From Trichobilharzia szidati (Eukaryota; Platyhelminthes; Trematoda; Strigeidida; Schistosomatidae): a DNA stretch of 64,000 nucleotides. Within the stretch, counting starts at the first letter, position 1. Every line of letters begins with the position of its first letter. Below the pieces are notes generated by a model, which made no database searches, had not been told where the DNA came from, and saw only the letters and a program-made list of their open reading frames with translations. The stretch is taken from assembly GCA_944472155.2 (NCBI GenBank), contig OX235277.1, forward strand, positions 7,388,804-7,452,803, read 5' to 3'. Shown piece by piece: positions 22,040 to 32,914 of the stretch. Made by a program: the position numbers and the translations under genes.

Positions 22040-22590
22040 AAAACCACCATTATATATTATTCAATATTCCCTCTGGTTCCAAGTGGAACATATGATTTCA
22101 ATGACACATTTCCCCTTCATCCTATTCCCTGTAGTCCTTAGTAGGTAACTCCAAGATTGTTCACAAGCTTTCATGGCCCCCTCACCCGATCTCCTCTATG
22201 CCATTATCGAACTTATGGCTAGAACGTCGCTCGTTGTGTGACCTAAGTCGACAGTCTTGACAGTGTGTGTCCAGTCTATGTCCATTTCTTTCTGTATAAA
22301 TTCTCAGCTGAGTCGTTGTTATGCAAAGCTCCGAGTTACTAATGCTTTCTGTTAAGCCATCGAATCTTCCTCATTCATAGAAGAGAGCCTGTGGCCTGTT
22401 GAGAATGCTAGTCGTGAAGCATGTACAAAGTCTCTGAACCATGTTGAAAGTCCAAATCTTGCTGGTAATACCAAGCATCACAGATTTCCACAGTGACTTC
22501 ATAATAAAGAATGTCTACTTTGATTCGTCTGTGTTCACTGAGCTTGCTGACTGATGTAATCGCCAGGCTTCTGGACAACATCATCAGCTC
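22040..22590 (-). mobile_element. RTE-1 3' fragment, old
   Basis: Starts at left with the reversed end ('TTCCCTCTGGTTCCAAGTGG') and continues through blocks matching the RTE-1 thumb on the minus strand. No usable frame. Confidence 0.55.
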
Positions 22591-22738
22591 AGGCTTCAGT
22601 ATAAAGTGAACTTACGTAAATTCAAGTGAATCAGCAATTAACAGACACACCGCCATAAACCGAAGCCACCCACCAATAAAAAAAATAAACTAAATGATAA
22701 GAAAGTTTAAATTCCAGGTCAATACGAACGTTTAATAA

Positions 22739-23290
22739 ATGCTCAATAAATTGACAACCATATTAGTTTGTTTATTAGGTATATCACACAGTGAAACAGT
22801 ATTAAAATGTAAAAATAAAATAAATAATGATAGTAGCGATAGTAATAATAACAATAATAATGATAATGATAATAGTGATAATAATAATAATAATGACGAC
22901 ACCAACAATAAAGAATCTAAATCATCAGTACTAATTCCATACAAGGAAGGAACCTCAGAAGCCTTACGCAGAATTCTTAACAAGACAGGAATAAAAACGG
23001 CATTCAAACCCACAAACTCAATTAAAAACAAACTTTGTCGGTTGAAGGATCCTGTAGAGCCTTTAAAACAAAACAATTTAGTCTATCTAATACCCTGCTT
23101 GAATGATTGTCAGGTCAAATACATAGGTCAAACTAGTAGAACAGGGGCAGTCAGACTAGCTGAACATAAAAACCCAGCAAAATCTAGATTGGTTGACCCG
23201 AATAAGAAAAGAAATCCAGAGAATAGTTCAGCTATAGCACTACATGCAGTTACACACAACCATACAATAGGATGGGATGGGATAGGATGA
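22739..23290 (+). CDS. PLE-3 GIY-YIG endonuclease ORF (183 aa) with chimeric N-terminus
   Basis: Residues 1 to about 23 are translated from flanking DNA plus the inverted terminal fragment and are not part of the protein family. Residues about 25-60 are an Asn/Asp-rich linker encoded by an (AAT)n-like tract. From about residue 68 the sequence is the PLE-3 endonuclease: 'EALRRILNKTGIKTAFKPTN', Cys-containing segments, 'QVKYIGQTSRTGAVRLAEHK' (YIG near 132-134), and 'SSAIALHAVTHNHTIGWD' with paired His. A repeat of GGGATGGG disrupts the end. Catalytic Arg and Glu-His are present. Unlikely to be expressed as shown. Confidence 0.7.
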   Translation: MLNKLTTILVCLLGISHSETVLKCKNKINNDSSDSNNNNNNDNDNSDNNNNNDDTNNKESKSSVLIPYKEGTSEALRRILNKTGIKTAFKPTNSIKNKLCRLKDPVEPLKQNNLVYLIPCLNDCQVKYIGQTSRTGAVRLAEHKNPAKSRLVDPNKKRNPENSSAIALHAVTHNHTIGWDGIG

Positions 23291-23640
23291 CAGTTTTAAA
23301 ATCTAATGTCACAGAGTATAGGGAGAGATTGATAACATAAGCTTTGTTTGTCGAATCAACTACAAATACATGTAATAGCAATGATTCATCACCTGTCCCC
23401 GATATCCGGAAAATTCTACTACCCCAATGATGACAAATAGGAGAGGACAAAGAAAACTATAAAACTCAAGTGTCAAAGTCGTGTGATCACAATTGATATG
23501 ATTATGAACAATAAATTTTGTTCGAAACGTCATCCAGTGAATAATACTGTTTCACTGTGTGATATACCCAATAAACAAACTAATATGGAATTACTTACTG
23601 CCACAGTGCCCATGTTTTGCACATATATTAAATTGACAAC
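22747..23640 (+). mobile_element. PLE-3 copy with perfect 12-bp TSD
   Basis: TAAATTGACAAC occurs at 22747-22758 and 23629-23640. The insert (22759-23628) has an inverted terminal fragment (22759-22806), an internal endonuclease fragment, and the direct terminal region whose matching part lies at 23545-23590. A hairpin (GAACAA / TTGTTC, 23506-23523) immediately precedes GAAAC. The RT is absent, so this is a severely 5'-truncated copy that nonetheless integrated with a clean duplication. Confidence 0.85.
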
Positions 23641-23694
23641 AAGTCACAACAATGGTTGTCAGAAGATACACTTTAACCATTCATGGAGAATTCA

Positions 23695-24165
23695 CACGAG
23701 TTCACCGTATTTCTCACTGGACACTAGTCAGTAACCAGTATAGTGTGTCTGGTCATATCTATAGTGAAGACTGAACTCTATCAGTCAGGTTTACATACAA
23801 CCATCTAATACCAACACTTCACATTACACAGTGATGGTAAGCCACCAGCCATGGTGGCCACATTGCAAACATGACTAATAGAATTCAGTCTGCACCAAAG
23901 AAAGGACTAGACACATCATACTAGTTACTGATGTACAATCAAAGCATCCAATACAGTCCTACAGAAGGTCAACCGCAAGCCCAAATGGCTCAGTGGTAGC
24001 ATCTCTGAATGCAGCACTCGTTGATGCGGGTTCACATCTCAGAAGGGACTTGAGTTCCTTCAAGGTTGCAGATACGCCTTGCCAACTAGAACGAAACTTA
24101 GGACAGACAAGACTTCCTACCGAATGGCTCCAATAATTTAATATCAACAAATTCAATTCATATTG
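23695..24165. mobile_element. SINE-C with family spacer
   Basis: The family spacer occurs in two orientations (about 23715-23800 and 23830-23935; blocks 'CTGAACTCTATCAGTC' and 'AATAGAATTCAGTCTGC'). A plus SINE-C follows (about 23983-24150), with an A box and an eroded B box. The hammerhead has lost CTGATGAGTGC but keeps CAACTAGAACGAAAC. Confidence 0.72.
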
Positions 24166-24250
24166 AGACCAGCCCTGAAGATGTCGTCTGGAGGCAGATT
24201 AACGAAAGCTCTGCGATTAAATCAACCACCCAGCTACGTGTACACAACCT
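24165..24250 (+). repeat. Hammerhead-like terminal motif
   Basis: CCTGAAGATGTCGTCTGG ... AACGAAAGCTCTGCG followed by 'CAACCACCCAGCT'. A homologous block lies at 41990-42060. The CTGAAGA / CGAAA pairing resembles an eroded hammerhead core. Family unknown. Confidence 0.5.
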
Positions 24251-24437
24251 GATCAAAAGTACTCATCAGACCTAAACATCTTCTCTCTATTATTTCAAGA
24301 AACTTCTACCTTACTTTTCGAATTCCGACTTTGACATCCTCATTGAATTCAACTCAATAATTTGCTTTACAACCTTTCTTAGCAATCCTAAACAAACAAG
24401 TGTTTTCACTTCAGTAATTTGTCTGGTTATTGGCTTC

Positions 24438-24680
24438 AGCATGAGCTGACATAAGTAAGAGAACCATTGAAAAACATCAAGGAGTACTGGACAGCTATTT
24501 TGTCTTAGTATGGGACATCTGAGTAGCCCATACTCACCTCAAAACTGGAGGGTTTGGGTTCCAAATCACCCAAGGTGCTAAGTGCTGATGAGAAGTCTCA
24601 AACTGGGACGAAACAGTTGTCAAGTTTACACTGGTTTTCCAATGGTTCTGTCACTGATGTCAGCATGTGATCGACCGATT
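24438..24680. mobile_element. Short SINE-A inverted pair
   Basis: Minus 3' portion (about 24438-24530), then plus 3' portion (about 24540-24680). The plus copy has a literal CTGATGA (24585-24591) and GAAAC (24610-24614), but extra bases before stem II and poor stem I. Confidence 0.7.
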
Positions 24681-25100
24681 AATAACCTTCGTTTTACACA
24701 GAAATTTGCAGCCAAACTCCTTATCAATACCCATCACCAATACTAAAAGAATTGTGAATAAATTTTAATCCTTTTAAGCTTATTAAGATATTAGGAGTTT
24801 AGATAATTGCGAAAACCTACGTCTTCCATTATATGAGACAAAATAAAATCACCCTAGAATTCTGAAGTAAAATTGATCAGATAAGTGTTACTTCTTATTT
24901 CACAAGAAAGAAGGATATCTCTGTGAATCTCGCCATAATCTACGTTTTTCGGCTTTAGGTAATAAATTCAGGCTTCGGAAAACTAGACGTCATTGATAAA
25001 TTATAAATTAATGCAGATCTGAACATGATAAATCATTTCGGAGTTATAAATGCGATTCTTTGTAGTCACATGTTATGTGAATATAGTGGGAAATTCGCCT
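24681..25100. other. Unassigned stretch
   Basis: Nothing recognised. Confidence 0.5.
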
Positions 25101-25124
25101 TCAGACACTTAGGAGGCAAAAAAA

Positions 25125-25525
25125 GTAACTTCGAGCAAAGAGTAGTCATTTCGAAAAAATCCCTCTTCTAGCTTCACAATTATATATATATGTATATGAA
25201 AAGAACACCGATGATAAATTATCTCTATGGATGTCACTTCGCCGTCCACTAAAGTTCCTTTATTGGAGACCATCTGTGAATCTTTGACAGACAATGAAAG
25301 GGAAGTAGGAATACAAACTAAGAAACTATGTGGATTGCTACTCATTCGCGTGGTGGATATGCGATTTCAGTTTAACGGCGAAATCTATCGTAGAAGTGGG
25401 CTCCTTCCTAGGTCCCCTCTTTGCAAAATTAAAGAATCGCCGACTGAAGAATGCAATCAACAAACTCTCATTCTACTGTAGATACATTTATGATACGTTT
25501 ATCTTGCATAAGAATAAAATCGATA
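25125..25525 (+). mobile_element. PLE-2 inverted terminal fragment plus RT fragment
   Basis: 25125-25200 is the PLE-2 terminal block in inverted orientation. 25225-25525 encodes RT palm pieces: motif A region 'MDVTSPSTKVPLLET' (family form D-V-x-S-L-F-T-x-V-P), 'FQFNGEIYR', then after a frameshift 'LKNAINKLSFYCRYIYDTFIL'. In motif C the first catalytic Asp is Tyr (YIYD rather than YVDD), and motif B is deleted. Not functional. Confidence 0.7.
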
Positions 25526-26040
25526 CCTAGGTCCTGCAGTTGTTGTAGGCGAATTGCAATGGTCTCTGCTCTTTGAAATGTTTGATATCCAGAGACCTTT
25601 GGTAATGCATTCGATGATACAGAAATAATCTTCACAGCTGGAATTGTGGCCTGCTTGAATGAGTGATCTAATATAGAATTGCTGATGGTTTTAACAACGC
25701 CTTTATTTAGATTCAGTGTTAGATGTTCTCAAGCATGAGAATATAGTTCCTAGTGCAATGGCCAATATAACTGACTACACAGGTGCAGAAGTAGTAATGC
25801 ATACAATTACAGGTGTCTAGCTCAGGTACGTCGTCTTTCAGTTCTGGAGTTGCAACCACTTGTGTGAAAAACATAAACTGTGGCTTACCGACAATACTGG
25901 TTACTATTTGGCCCGTTACATTGGTTTTGAATTGGAATCATATGCATATATGGGCTTCTTGTTAACGGATACAGAAGAATTCTCTTCCATCTTCTTGGCC
26001 ATGTGTTTGTTGATAAGCTTTTCAGGGTAGCTGTTTCCAA
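25510..26040 (-). mobile_element. PLE-2 GIY-YIG region
   Basis: Read minus from 26040: a linker, 'TPELKDDVPELDT', a GIY-YIG core with 'VVSYIGHCTRN', then the C-terminal 'QTFQRAETIAIRL' near 25540. Stops are scattered through it. It lies tail-to-tail with the plus-strand RT fragment at 25125-25525. Confidence 0.62.
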
Positions 26041-26069
26041 TTAACGTGTCATATAAATGTAGAACTCAA

Positions 26070-26240
26070 TGACAAATTAATCGAAAAGAATATTCTTTGT
26101 ACATTATTCAGCCTTTAAACGTTTAATGAGCGTCTTCCAGGAATGTAAACAATTGATTCAGCGAAGACAGTCTTTTCAACGGATTCATTATCAGGCGCCA
26201 CAGTCGCATTGTACATATGATTTTCGATATAATTCTATGA
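26070..26240. repeat. PLE-2 terminal blocks, two copies
   Basis: AATCGAAAAGAATATTCTTTG at 26078-26098 and an inverted-type block 'CAGCGAAGACAGTCTTTTC' at about 26160. Isolated termini. Confidence 0.5.
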
Positions 26241-26539
26241 ATTACACTAAAATATTTGTGATTATAATCGTGGTTAAAAATCAAGTTGTAAAATGGGCCA
26301 TATAAATTACCATAATAGTTTATGGGATGGATTAACCCATAGAAGCGAGCTTAACATTTATAAGTATAAAGAGAAAGCAAGCGAGCAAATTAAGAAGGGT
26401 GAGGATTTCGGTGAGATAACATTGTGAGACAAGACCCTATATTGTCTGAAATGAAAATAATACTAACATCGGTGAGTATGATAGCGGATAAATATACAGC
26501 CCAACGAATAACTATTAATGTTATCGTTTCCTTGGCGTG

Positions 26540-27760
26540 CGAGCAGAACATAGGCATCCAACAGCACATCCTCACTTTGTCCTATTTTCTACAGTCCTCT
26601 TTAGCTTGCCCAATGCTTGTCAATAAGGTTCTCTTCCCCTTCTGTGATGATCTCCACTATGTCACCGTTTGACTCACAAACAACTTATCACTTCCAACTC
26701 AGGTTCCAGTCGACGGCGTACCTGGTGCATGTTGCTACCCAAAAGTCTCCTCCTCTTATGTCCGATGCAATATGTTCTTGGTTAGTTTGTTCTTAGCGCA
26801 TCATATATTTGAAATTCTTTATGGCCGGCCGGCCGTCTGATCTTCAATATGGAGCCAGTAAATGCCGCTTTCAATGAAATTGTGAAGCTTGTACGAAATG
26901 CTCTCAGCGACGAACACATCAAGTTTCTGATCCATATAGAAGAACTGACTGACTTAACATTGATGTTAAAAATCCGAATCTTGCTCTTCATGTTATGCAA
27001 AGAAGATTTCCAAAAAGATTTCAGAGTGATGAACATCTGATCTGCTGTTCTGATTCCATCTGACTTTGCCATTCTCATTATTTCCTACTACCTGAAACGG
27101 AAACGATGGTGGTTAGATAAGTGGAGGAAGTGACGTTTTTAAATTTCTCCCAGTGATAGTGATTGGTGCTAGTTGTTGGTTGGCTATTTTTATCCTCTTT
27201 GCCTTCTCTGTGTCCACTTGGAGTCCTGTCTTCACTAGCTGATTCTTCAGTCACTTAGTTGATTCCCGTCTGCAAGTCTCCAAGTTGTTTGTTTGACATT
27301 AGACATAAATCATCCACGTGTGAAATCCAGATCTTTTAAAGTTCTCTCATCGGTTTAGTATTTTCCTGTCTTCTCACTTCCTACATGCTGTTATCCACAC
27401 AATCCAGACCAACACATTTAGGAGTATCATAGGTGATAATGGAGAGCGATATCTTCACTCACTTCAAAGGTATTGCTGAGTGTTCCGTTGTGAATTACTT
27501 AACATGCGATATTGCCATACATGTGTTGGATGAGGTTGAAAAGCATTCAGGCCATTCCATAGTGTTGAGACAGTTTTCGAATTACTTCTTGATCGACACC
27601 ATCGATTACCTTTTCAAAGTCGATGAAGTTGAGATAGAGATTCGACTACCATTTTATGCTTTCTTCAGTGATTTGTAGAGTTACAGTTTCATCCGCATAT
27701 GATTTGCATTTACTGAATCTAGGTTGTCCCAAGAAGCAAGAGTTTGTATCCAGAGGATCT
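26540..27760 (-). mobile_element. RTE-1-type element, old, with RT palm traces
   Basis: Minus strand. The left end matches the RTE-1 terminus. 26782-27078 encodes 'QMFITLKSFWKSSLHNMKSK', the thumb segment, and further right up to 27760 lie blocks typical of the RT palm. Broken in many places. Confidence 0.68.
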
Positions 27761-27837
27761 TTCAGTCTCTCCAGGTTGAATCATGAAGGTCTGATGCATG
27801 CGTAGTCCTTTCAGTAATCCAACAACTCTATCAATAA

Positions 27838-28735
27838 GTGGCATAATAATAATAATAATTTGCTTTATTCCAAAACAGTACTTGTGATATAGAATGGAAT
27901 TCTCAGCATTTTTACTACAGTATTGCATCCAGTTAGTACGTTATCAATAAATAGAATTCTACATAGATTAAAGAAATCTCAGTTCATTATTACAACAACA
28001 CATTGGCATGTCGGTAGCAAAGGTAAAGCTGAACAGTGTTTGAAGGTGTTAGAAAAGTAGGTGCTGTCATATTTACTGGGGTAAGCGGGAGAAAGAAACA
28101 AAGCAGCACATAACGGAAAAAGAAGAGAGAGAGAAAAGGAAAGAAAGAAAACGTTGTACCTATAAATGATATGAGTTGGAAAGACGAGGTCCAGTTGTAC
28201 TACTGACTATTTCATGAATTATAGGTGTCACGCCTAATGTTTTCTTTATCACACAGAACACGAGCTAAGTAGGGTATGGTTGAGTTTATGCACTTGCTAG
28301 TGCGAGCATATAGTTTTCTATATAGGCTTCTGGTTTTGCCTGATGAGATGCAAGGGGAGATTTGTGCATGAAGAGGGTGGTGTGAGTTAGATAAAATGGA
28401 TTTGGCCCATTTTTCACATGAGTCCATGTGCCTGTCAACCAGAATATTAACAAGCTGGTCAAGCGGTACGTTGTTTACCCTGCTGACAACATCCTTTCAC
28501 GTCCTACGTAATAAGGCATAGTCTTTCTTCAGTAACCCTGGAAAACCTAAGGGGAAAAAATTGAGAATAATAGGCAGAATGCGAGAGTTAACGAATTGTA
28601 GGAGTAAGGGTTGGGTTATTCCAGAATGTCTTAACTTCTTGATGTAGAAGGTAAGACGGAATATTTTCTTAGAAATCATCAAGATATGAGACGACCAGGA
28701 GAGATCAGCAGATAGAATGATGCCTGGGTAGAGGT
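27838..28735 (-). mobile_element. CR1-like retrotransposon 3' part
   Basis: The 3' end is at the left (ATAATAATAATAATTTGC, then 'TTTATTCCAAAACAG'). A purine-rich UTR lies at 28080-28160. Coding pieces on the minus strand are at 28212-28427 ('MDSCEKWAKSILSNSHHPLH', 'CISSGKTRSLYRKLYARTSK') and 28497-28682 ('FRLTFYIKKLRHSGITQPLL'). Near-identical layout to 36465-37420, with more damage. Confidence 0.78.
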
Positions 28736-29485
28736 CTCATAGTATAAAACCAGAATTCAATACAAACTAAATGAAATGTGTTCAGTGTTATGCGACTATA
28801 AGAAGAGTAATATGGCAAGAGAATTAAGATATATACGAGATTAGGCGGTGAGCTACTTGAATTATTATTACCAGAGTAACTGAGAAACTTATTACCACTC
28901 ACGTATGAATGCAGCTCAGTTATCTGTATTTTACTCCTTATTCATTAGATGAAGAAAAATTACTTTTTCCACATAAATTGTTTTCTGTCTAAGCCTAGGC
29001 TGCTTGAAATATGTTCAGTAAAGCGTGTTTAGCCCCTCCACATTACTACATATACATAAACCAGATTACAGTCAAACGCCTGAGGTATCCTGTTGATATC
29101 AGTAATCAATGCTTACGTATAGTTCTGAGTTATCTAATTTTGAACTACAGCGCATCATTTATCTCCTATTTAGAATACCATTGGATATATAGGGAAATAT
29201 ATGTATGACCAATATGTGTGTGAAATAATGAGGGACCAGAAAATTCGAATAATATATTGATTATTACTGTCTGGATTCTGCCTTTTGTATTAGGTGCTAT
29301 CATATGGTGAGTACTAGTGAGGTTTGGTAAAGAATACTGGTTAATGAATAGAAGTTGGTTGATCAGGCTTTGAAGCTGTATTGATTGGGACAGCCAAGAA
29401 GTAATGTTATTAGATGGTTAAAGGCAGTCTGTGGCAGCCCTTCGATAAAGATTTTAATGACTGTTCCCACTTTTTCGGCAAGGTG
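28736..29485. other. Unassigned stretch, about 750 bp
   Basis: Nothing recognised. Confidence 0.5.
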
Positions 29486-29489
29486 TATC

Positions 29490-29575
29490 TTCATTATTAT
29501 TATTGTATCCTTTAATTCCTAGAGGAACATAGGGCTTCAGCCGTGCGTCTCCATTGAGTTCGGTTCTCAAAAAGA
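29490..29575 (-). mobile_element. RTE-1 tail fragment
   Basis: Reversed terminal block, (TTA)n then 'CCTTTAATTCCTAGAGG' and 'CATAGGGCTTCAGCCG'. It ends abruptly at a GC-rich segment. Confidence 0.75.
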
Positions 29576-29700
29576 GGAGGCGGTCTCCACTCGCGGACCG
29601 GGCTGTCACATGGCCACCATTCACAGGCGCTATCCCGCTACCGCACCACGCGGGGACTTTTGCCTGTTGGGTTTCCCCCCTGGGCCAGTGTGCCCAGGTG
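29576..29700. other. GC-rich segment of unknown origin
   Basis: About 125 bp with clear G+C enrichment ('CTACCGCACCACGCGGGG' etc.) between an RTE-1 tail and a SINE-C copy. Not seen elsewhere in the window. Confidence 0.5.
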
Positions 29701-30130
29701 CATCTTCAACCCTAGAGGAATTCATATCGTTTCTGAGATTCAAAGACGTGTCATCCAATGCAGCAGTCAGAGACTTCGCCACTGAACTATTCAGGCTCGC
29801 AGCCGGCCTCCTGTAACACTAGTCAATGTGTCTAACTGCAGCACTGGGTGGTGCAGGTTCGAATCTCAGATTAGACGCGAGTTCCTAAAGTGGCTGCAGA
29901 TACACCTTGCTGAGAAGTGATTGTCTGCTACGAAGAAATCTAGGTCTTAGGCTTCCTCCTTCTTATCGCCTCTAACCATCCAATAACAATAATCCAGAAT
30001 GCACCATGACGGCAAGCCACCTAACATGATGGCCGCATTTCAAACGTGATTGACAGAATTCAGTATGCACTAAACGAACGATCAGACGCATGATACTAGT
30101 TACTAAATAGTGTCCTATCAAAGACCTTCG
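29700..30130. mobile_element. SINE-C inverted pair with spacer
   Basis: Minus SINE-C (about 29700-29815), plus SINE-C (about 29830-29985), then the family spacer (about 29995-30115) with 'GACAGAATTCAGTATGC'. The hammerhead in the plus copy is eroded (CTGAGAAG ... GAAGAAAT). Confidence 0.75.
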
Positions 30131-30179
30131 CCTTCCTTGTCGAGCACTGTCAGCTGGCATAAGATTTAGTTGATAAATG

Positions 30180-30420
30180 GTTACCGCCTGCTCAAACTAA
30201 AACATGGTATCAACGTATGGTGTCTTTAGCTGTTGGTTTGAGTCACGTGAATAGGTGAAGGCCATCTAACTGGAGTAACCGATTTACTAAGAATCTATGT
30301 TATGGGTCTATTGATAACATGACCCACAGTCGTTGTGAATTGCACAAACCCCGCAGATCTATTAAATTCTCGTTATTCTCCATTGAGTTTTTCTTTCTCC
30401 TTCACGTATTCATGTGGAAC
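30180..30420 (+). mobile_element. RTE-2 3'-end fragment
   Basis: Encodes 'AQTKTWYQRMVSLAVGLS' then 'DNMTHSRCELH', matching the RTE-2 C-terminus, followed by UTR. Confidence 0.65.
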
Positions 30421-30544
30421 AATCTCTTCGTGGTTATTTTTTGTATCCTTATATGTGATTTCATGAGGTGTAAGAACCTGATCCGCTGAATTTATTTCCC
30501 AGTTTCTTCAAGATCTAGTTTGAAAGGATTTGATTTGCCTCGAG

Positions 30545-30790
30545 TTTGACCACAGATTGATATCAGTTAGTGAAACAGTGAAACCACTAGGGAGTACTGG
30601 ACAGTTAACTAGTCCTGGTTTCGTTGATCTCCGGCAGCACTGACTCGCTGGGGTTCGAACTTTGGGGCTTCTGGTTACAGGCTAAGATCCTAGACAAACC
30701 AGCCACTGAGCCTCAATTAAGTGGCTTGCGAATTCCAACTTCTAAGCTGAGAATTCACTTCAGTAATCAATTCACAAAAAATATCAGTCG
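30545..30790 (-). mobile_element. SINE-A copy with tail fragment
   Basis: Minus SINE-A (30555-30715) followed by a plus-oriented tail-like piece ('ATATCAGTCGGTAATGAG' near 30780). This may be the remnant of another inverted pair. Confidence 0.65.
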
Positions 30791-30899
30791 GTAATGAGAA
30801 AAGGCTGTGTGTGCAGATATATGCACTGTAATCGCATGCAAGCGTGGTAATATAATCATTATAGATTCTAAGTGTTTGAAACCGTTTTTCAGGTAGAAC

Positions 30900-31560
30900 C
30901 GCTTACGTGGAACGTGAGGTTTAATGAAGTACGTCTCCATTTCACTCTGTAGTCCCTTTTAGCTAGCTTCGCAGATGCCCGCAGGTGTTCATTTTCTACT
31001 CAAACTACCTCCCCCATGTTACTCTCAAACACACGCCCAACTCTTCGTCTCCTAATCTAGTTCCACACAGAGGCCCATTATTTTGCGTGATATCAATCGG
31101 TGGTCGACTCGGTGGATCATCCGCACATTTTTTGGTCACGATACAGGATCTTTATTGGTTCAATATTCATCATTTCCAACCAGCCATCTGATCTTCTGCA
31201 TGAAACGAAGGTGTCTTTTGGGGAAAGTGGACACTTGTCAGTTGAAAAGGCTCGATGCGACGTGTAGGCAATGACTGTGAACCACAAAGTACAAACTTGA
31301 CACTAGTGTTAACAATCAGAATTTGTTTCTTAATGCTGAACGCAGTAGATTTCCAAACCATAAGCAGAATGATGAAAGCCGGGCTTGAATTTCCGATCCT
31401 CCCTTTGACATCCTTATCTGTGCCATCTGTAGTTCAAACAATGGTGTCTAGATAAATGAAAAAGGTGACAGTATTTAGATTGGTGACTGATGCCTGTTGT
31501 TGCTTAGGTGTTAAAACGTCTAAAACTCCCTAATTTTAATCTTCAATCTGTTCTAAGATG
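30900..31560 (-). mobile_element. RTE-1 3' fragment, old
   Basis: Minus-strand blocks from the thumb region to the terminus, e.g. 31170-31361 encodes 'VWKSTAFSIKKQILIVNTSV'. Frameshifted. Confidence 0.62.
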
Positions 31561-31627
31561 ATTTGGTCACAGTTAAACTGTTCATTCTTCTACATAAATT
31601 TATAAAACGAAGTAGTTCCATGTAAAA

Positions 31628-31850
31628 TGCGTCGGTGGCACGGCGGTAGAATGTTCGCCCGCCGACACACTCCTTCACCTCGCTAAACCAGTAATAAGAC
31701 TGATAAAGAGGGAAGGTTGGACATGAGGCTAGCAACCACATCGCGTAAAAATAAACGCCACCACCACCGAAGCTTCAAGCCTCTAGGTTGAAGGCGACCT
31801 ATGTTCCACTGGGAACGTGAAGGAATAATAATAATAATTCCATGTAAAAC
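31628..31850 (+). mobile_element. SINE-D, tRNA-like SINE with RTE-1-like 3' end
   Basis: The head 'GCGTCGGTGGCACGGCGGTA' resembles the tRNA-like head of SINE-B. The body differs, and the 3' end 'CCTATGTTCCACTGGGAA' plus (AAT)n resembles the RTE-1 terminus. This suggests RTE-1 machinery mobilises it. Copies at 35335-35590 and 60340-60560. Confidence 0.7.
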
Positions 31851-31859
31851 TTAATTAAT

Positions 31860-32040
31860 GCGTCGGTGGCACAGTGGTTAGGACTCTCGCCGACCATGCA
31901 CATGGTCCGAGGTTCGATCCCCTGCCGGCGCACACCCGATATCTATGGTCAGCCTGAATTTGGGCTACCGATATCCATGCTGAAAATTCCATACTTGTAC
32001 TGAAAATACGGTGTGGAATCAAGCTGTAAATCAAAAAAAA
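31860..32040 (+). mobile_element. SINE-B, young copy
   Basis: Complete unit with canonical A box (TGGCACAGTGG), B box (GGTTCGATCCC) and A-rich tail. It differs from the 52950 copy at only two positions that I could see, so insertion was recent. Confidence 0.9.
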
Positions 32041-32294
32041 AATTATCTCAACTGTTAATCAATAACAAGATGTTCATCAAAAATGTGTCGACATAAAAAG
32101 AATTTGTCAGTGATTCCTCAAGGTGACCTCCTTATCGAATCACTAAACGATGACTGTACACTTGGTTACTTCAACATGCGTCATACATGTTAATATGCAC
32201 TAGTTCGTCTTTTGGGAGTCTTTATAGGCTATATTAATAGCTGTACCATATGCTCGGTGGCCAGTATCTACAATATGTTGGAATTATTTAATTA

Positions 32295-32720
32295 TTATTA
32301 TTGTTCCCTTGGGTTCCTAGTGGAACATAGGGCTTCAACTACACGTCTCCACTTGCTTCTGTCTTCTGCTGTACTTTTCACCTGCGTCCATGTTAATCCA
32401 TAATGTGTCAACTCCTATTCACACAATCTCCTCCACGTCACCCTTGGACGTCTCACTCACCGCTTCCCTTTCGGGTTCCACTCGAGCTTTGGTCTGACGC
32501 GCGATGTCACCCAGCGACCACCTCAGCGAGTGTCCAATCCATCTTCACTTTCTCTTGCATATTTGTTGAGCGATTGCTTCTTGTTTTGTTTGTTCCCATA
32601 GTTTCTTGTTGGTGATTCTTACCAATGAATTATTATATTTACGCCCTCCTACTCTCAGCCCAGCTAGCAGGTTATCTCGAACGTGACAGGATATACTTCT
32701 TGACGAACGTCCTATGTATC
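32295..32720 (-). mobile_element. RTE-1 3' fragment
   Basis: Reversed tail and terminal block, then C-terminal coding remnants on the minus strand to about 32720 ('RITNKKLWEQTKQEA'). Confidence 0.72.
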
Positions 32721-32914
32721 TGTATGTTCTAATTATTGAAAGAGGAGGCAAACATTTAAATACACATGGAATAAGACAATCCAGGTAACATTTCCTTAAC
32801 GTTTAGGTGAATATATGGGTGGCTATTGTAGGCTGTTGTCACAGTAGCACAGAGGAACTTTTTTCTCAATAATTTTATGTCACAATGTGGATTACTAATT
32901 TAATACTACTATTG

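Noticed and set aside
22820..22915. Asn/Asp-rich repeat as a possible prion-like protein
   Set aside because: It is an (AAT)n / (GAT)n microsatellite within PLE-3, also present at 46330-46400.
26424..26672. 82-aa plus ORF
   Set aside because: It overlaps the minus-strand RTE-1 terminus and is an antisense shadow.
28080..28160. CRISPR-like or satellite array in the GAAA-rich tract
   Set aside because: It is a simple purine-rich UTR without repeat-spacer periodicity.
29610..29816. 68-aa ORF across the GC-rich segment and SINE-C
   Set aside because: The second half is antisense SINE-C, so there is no independent coding evidence.
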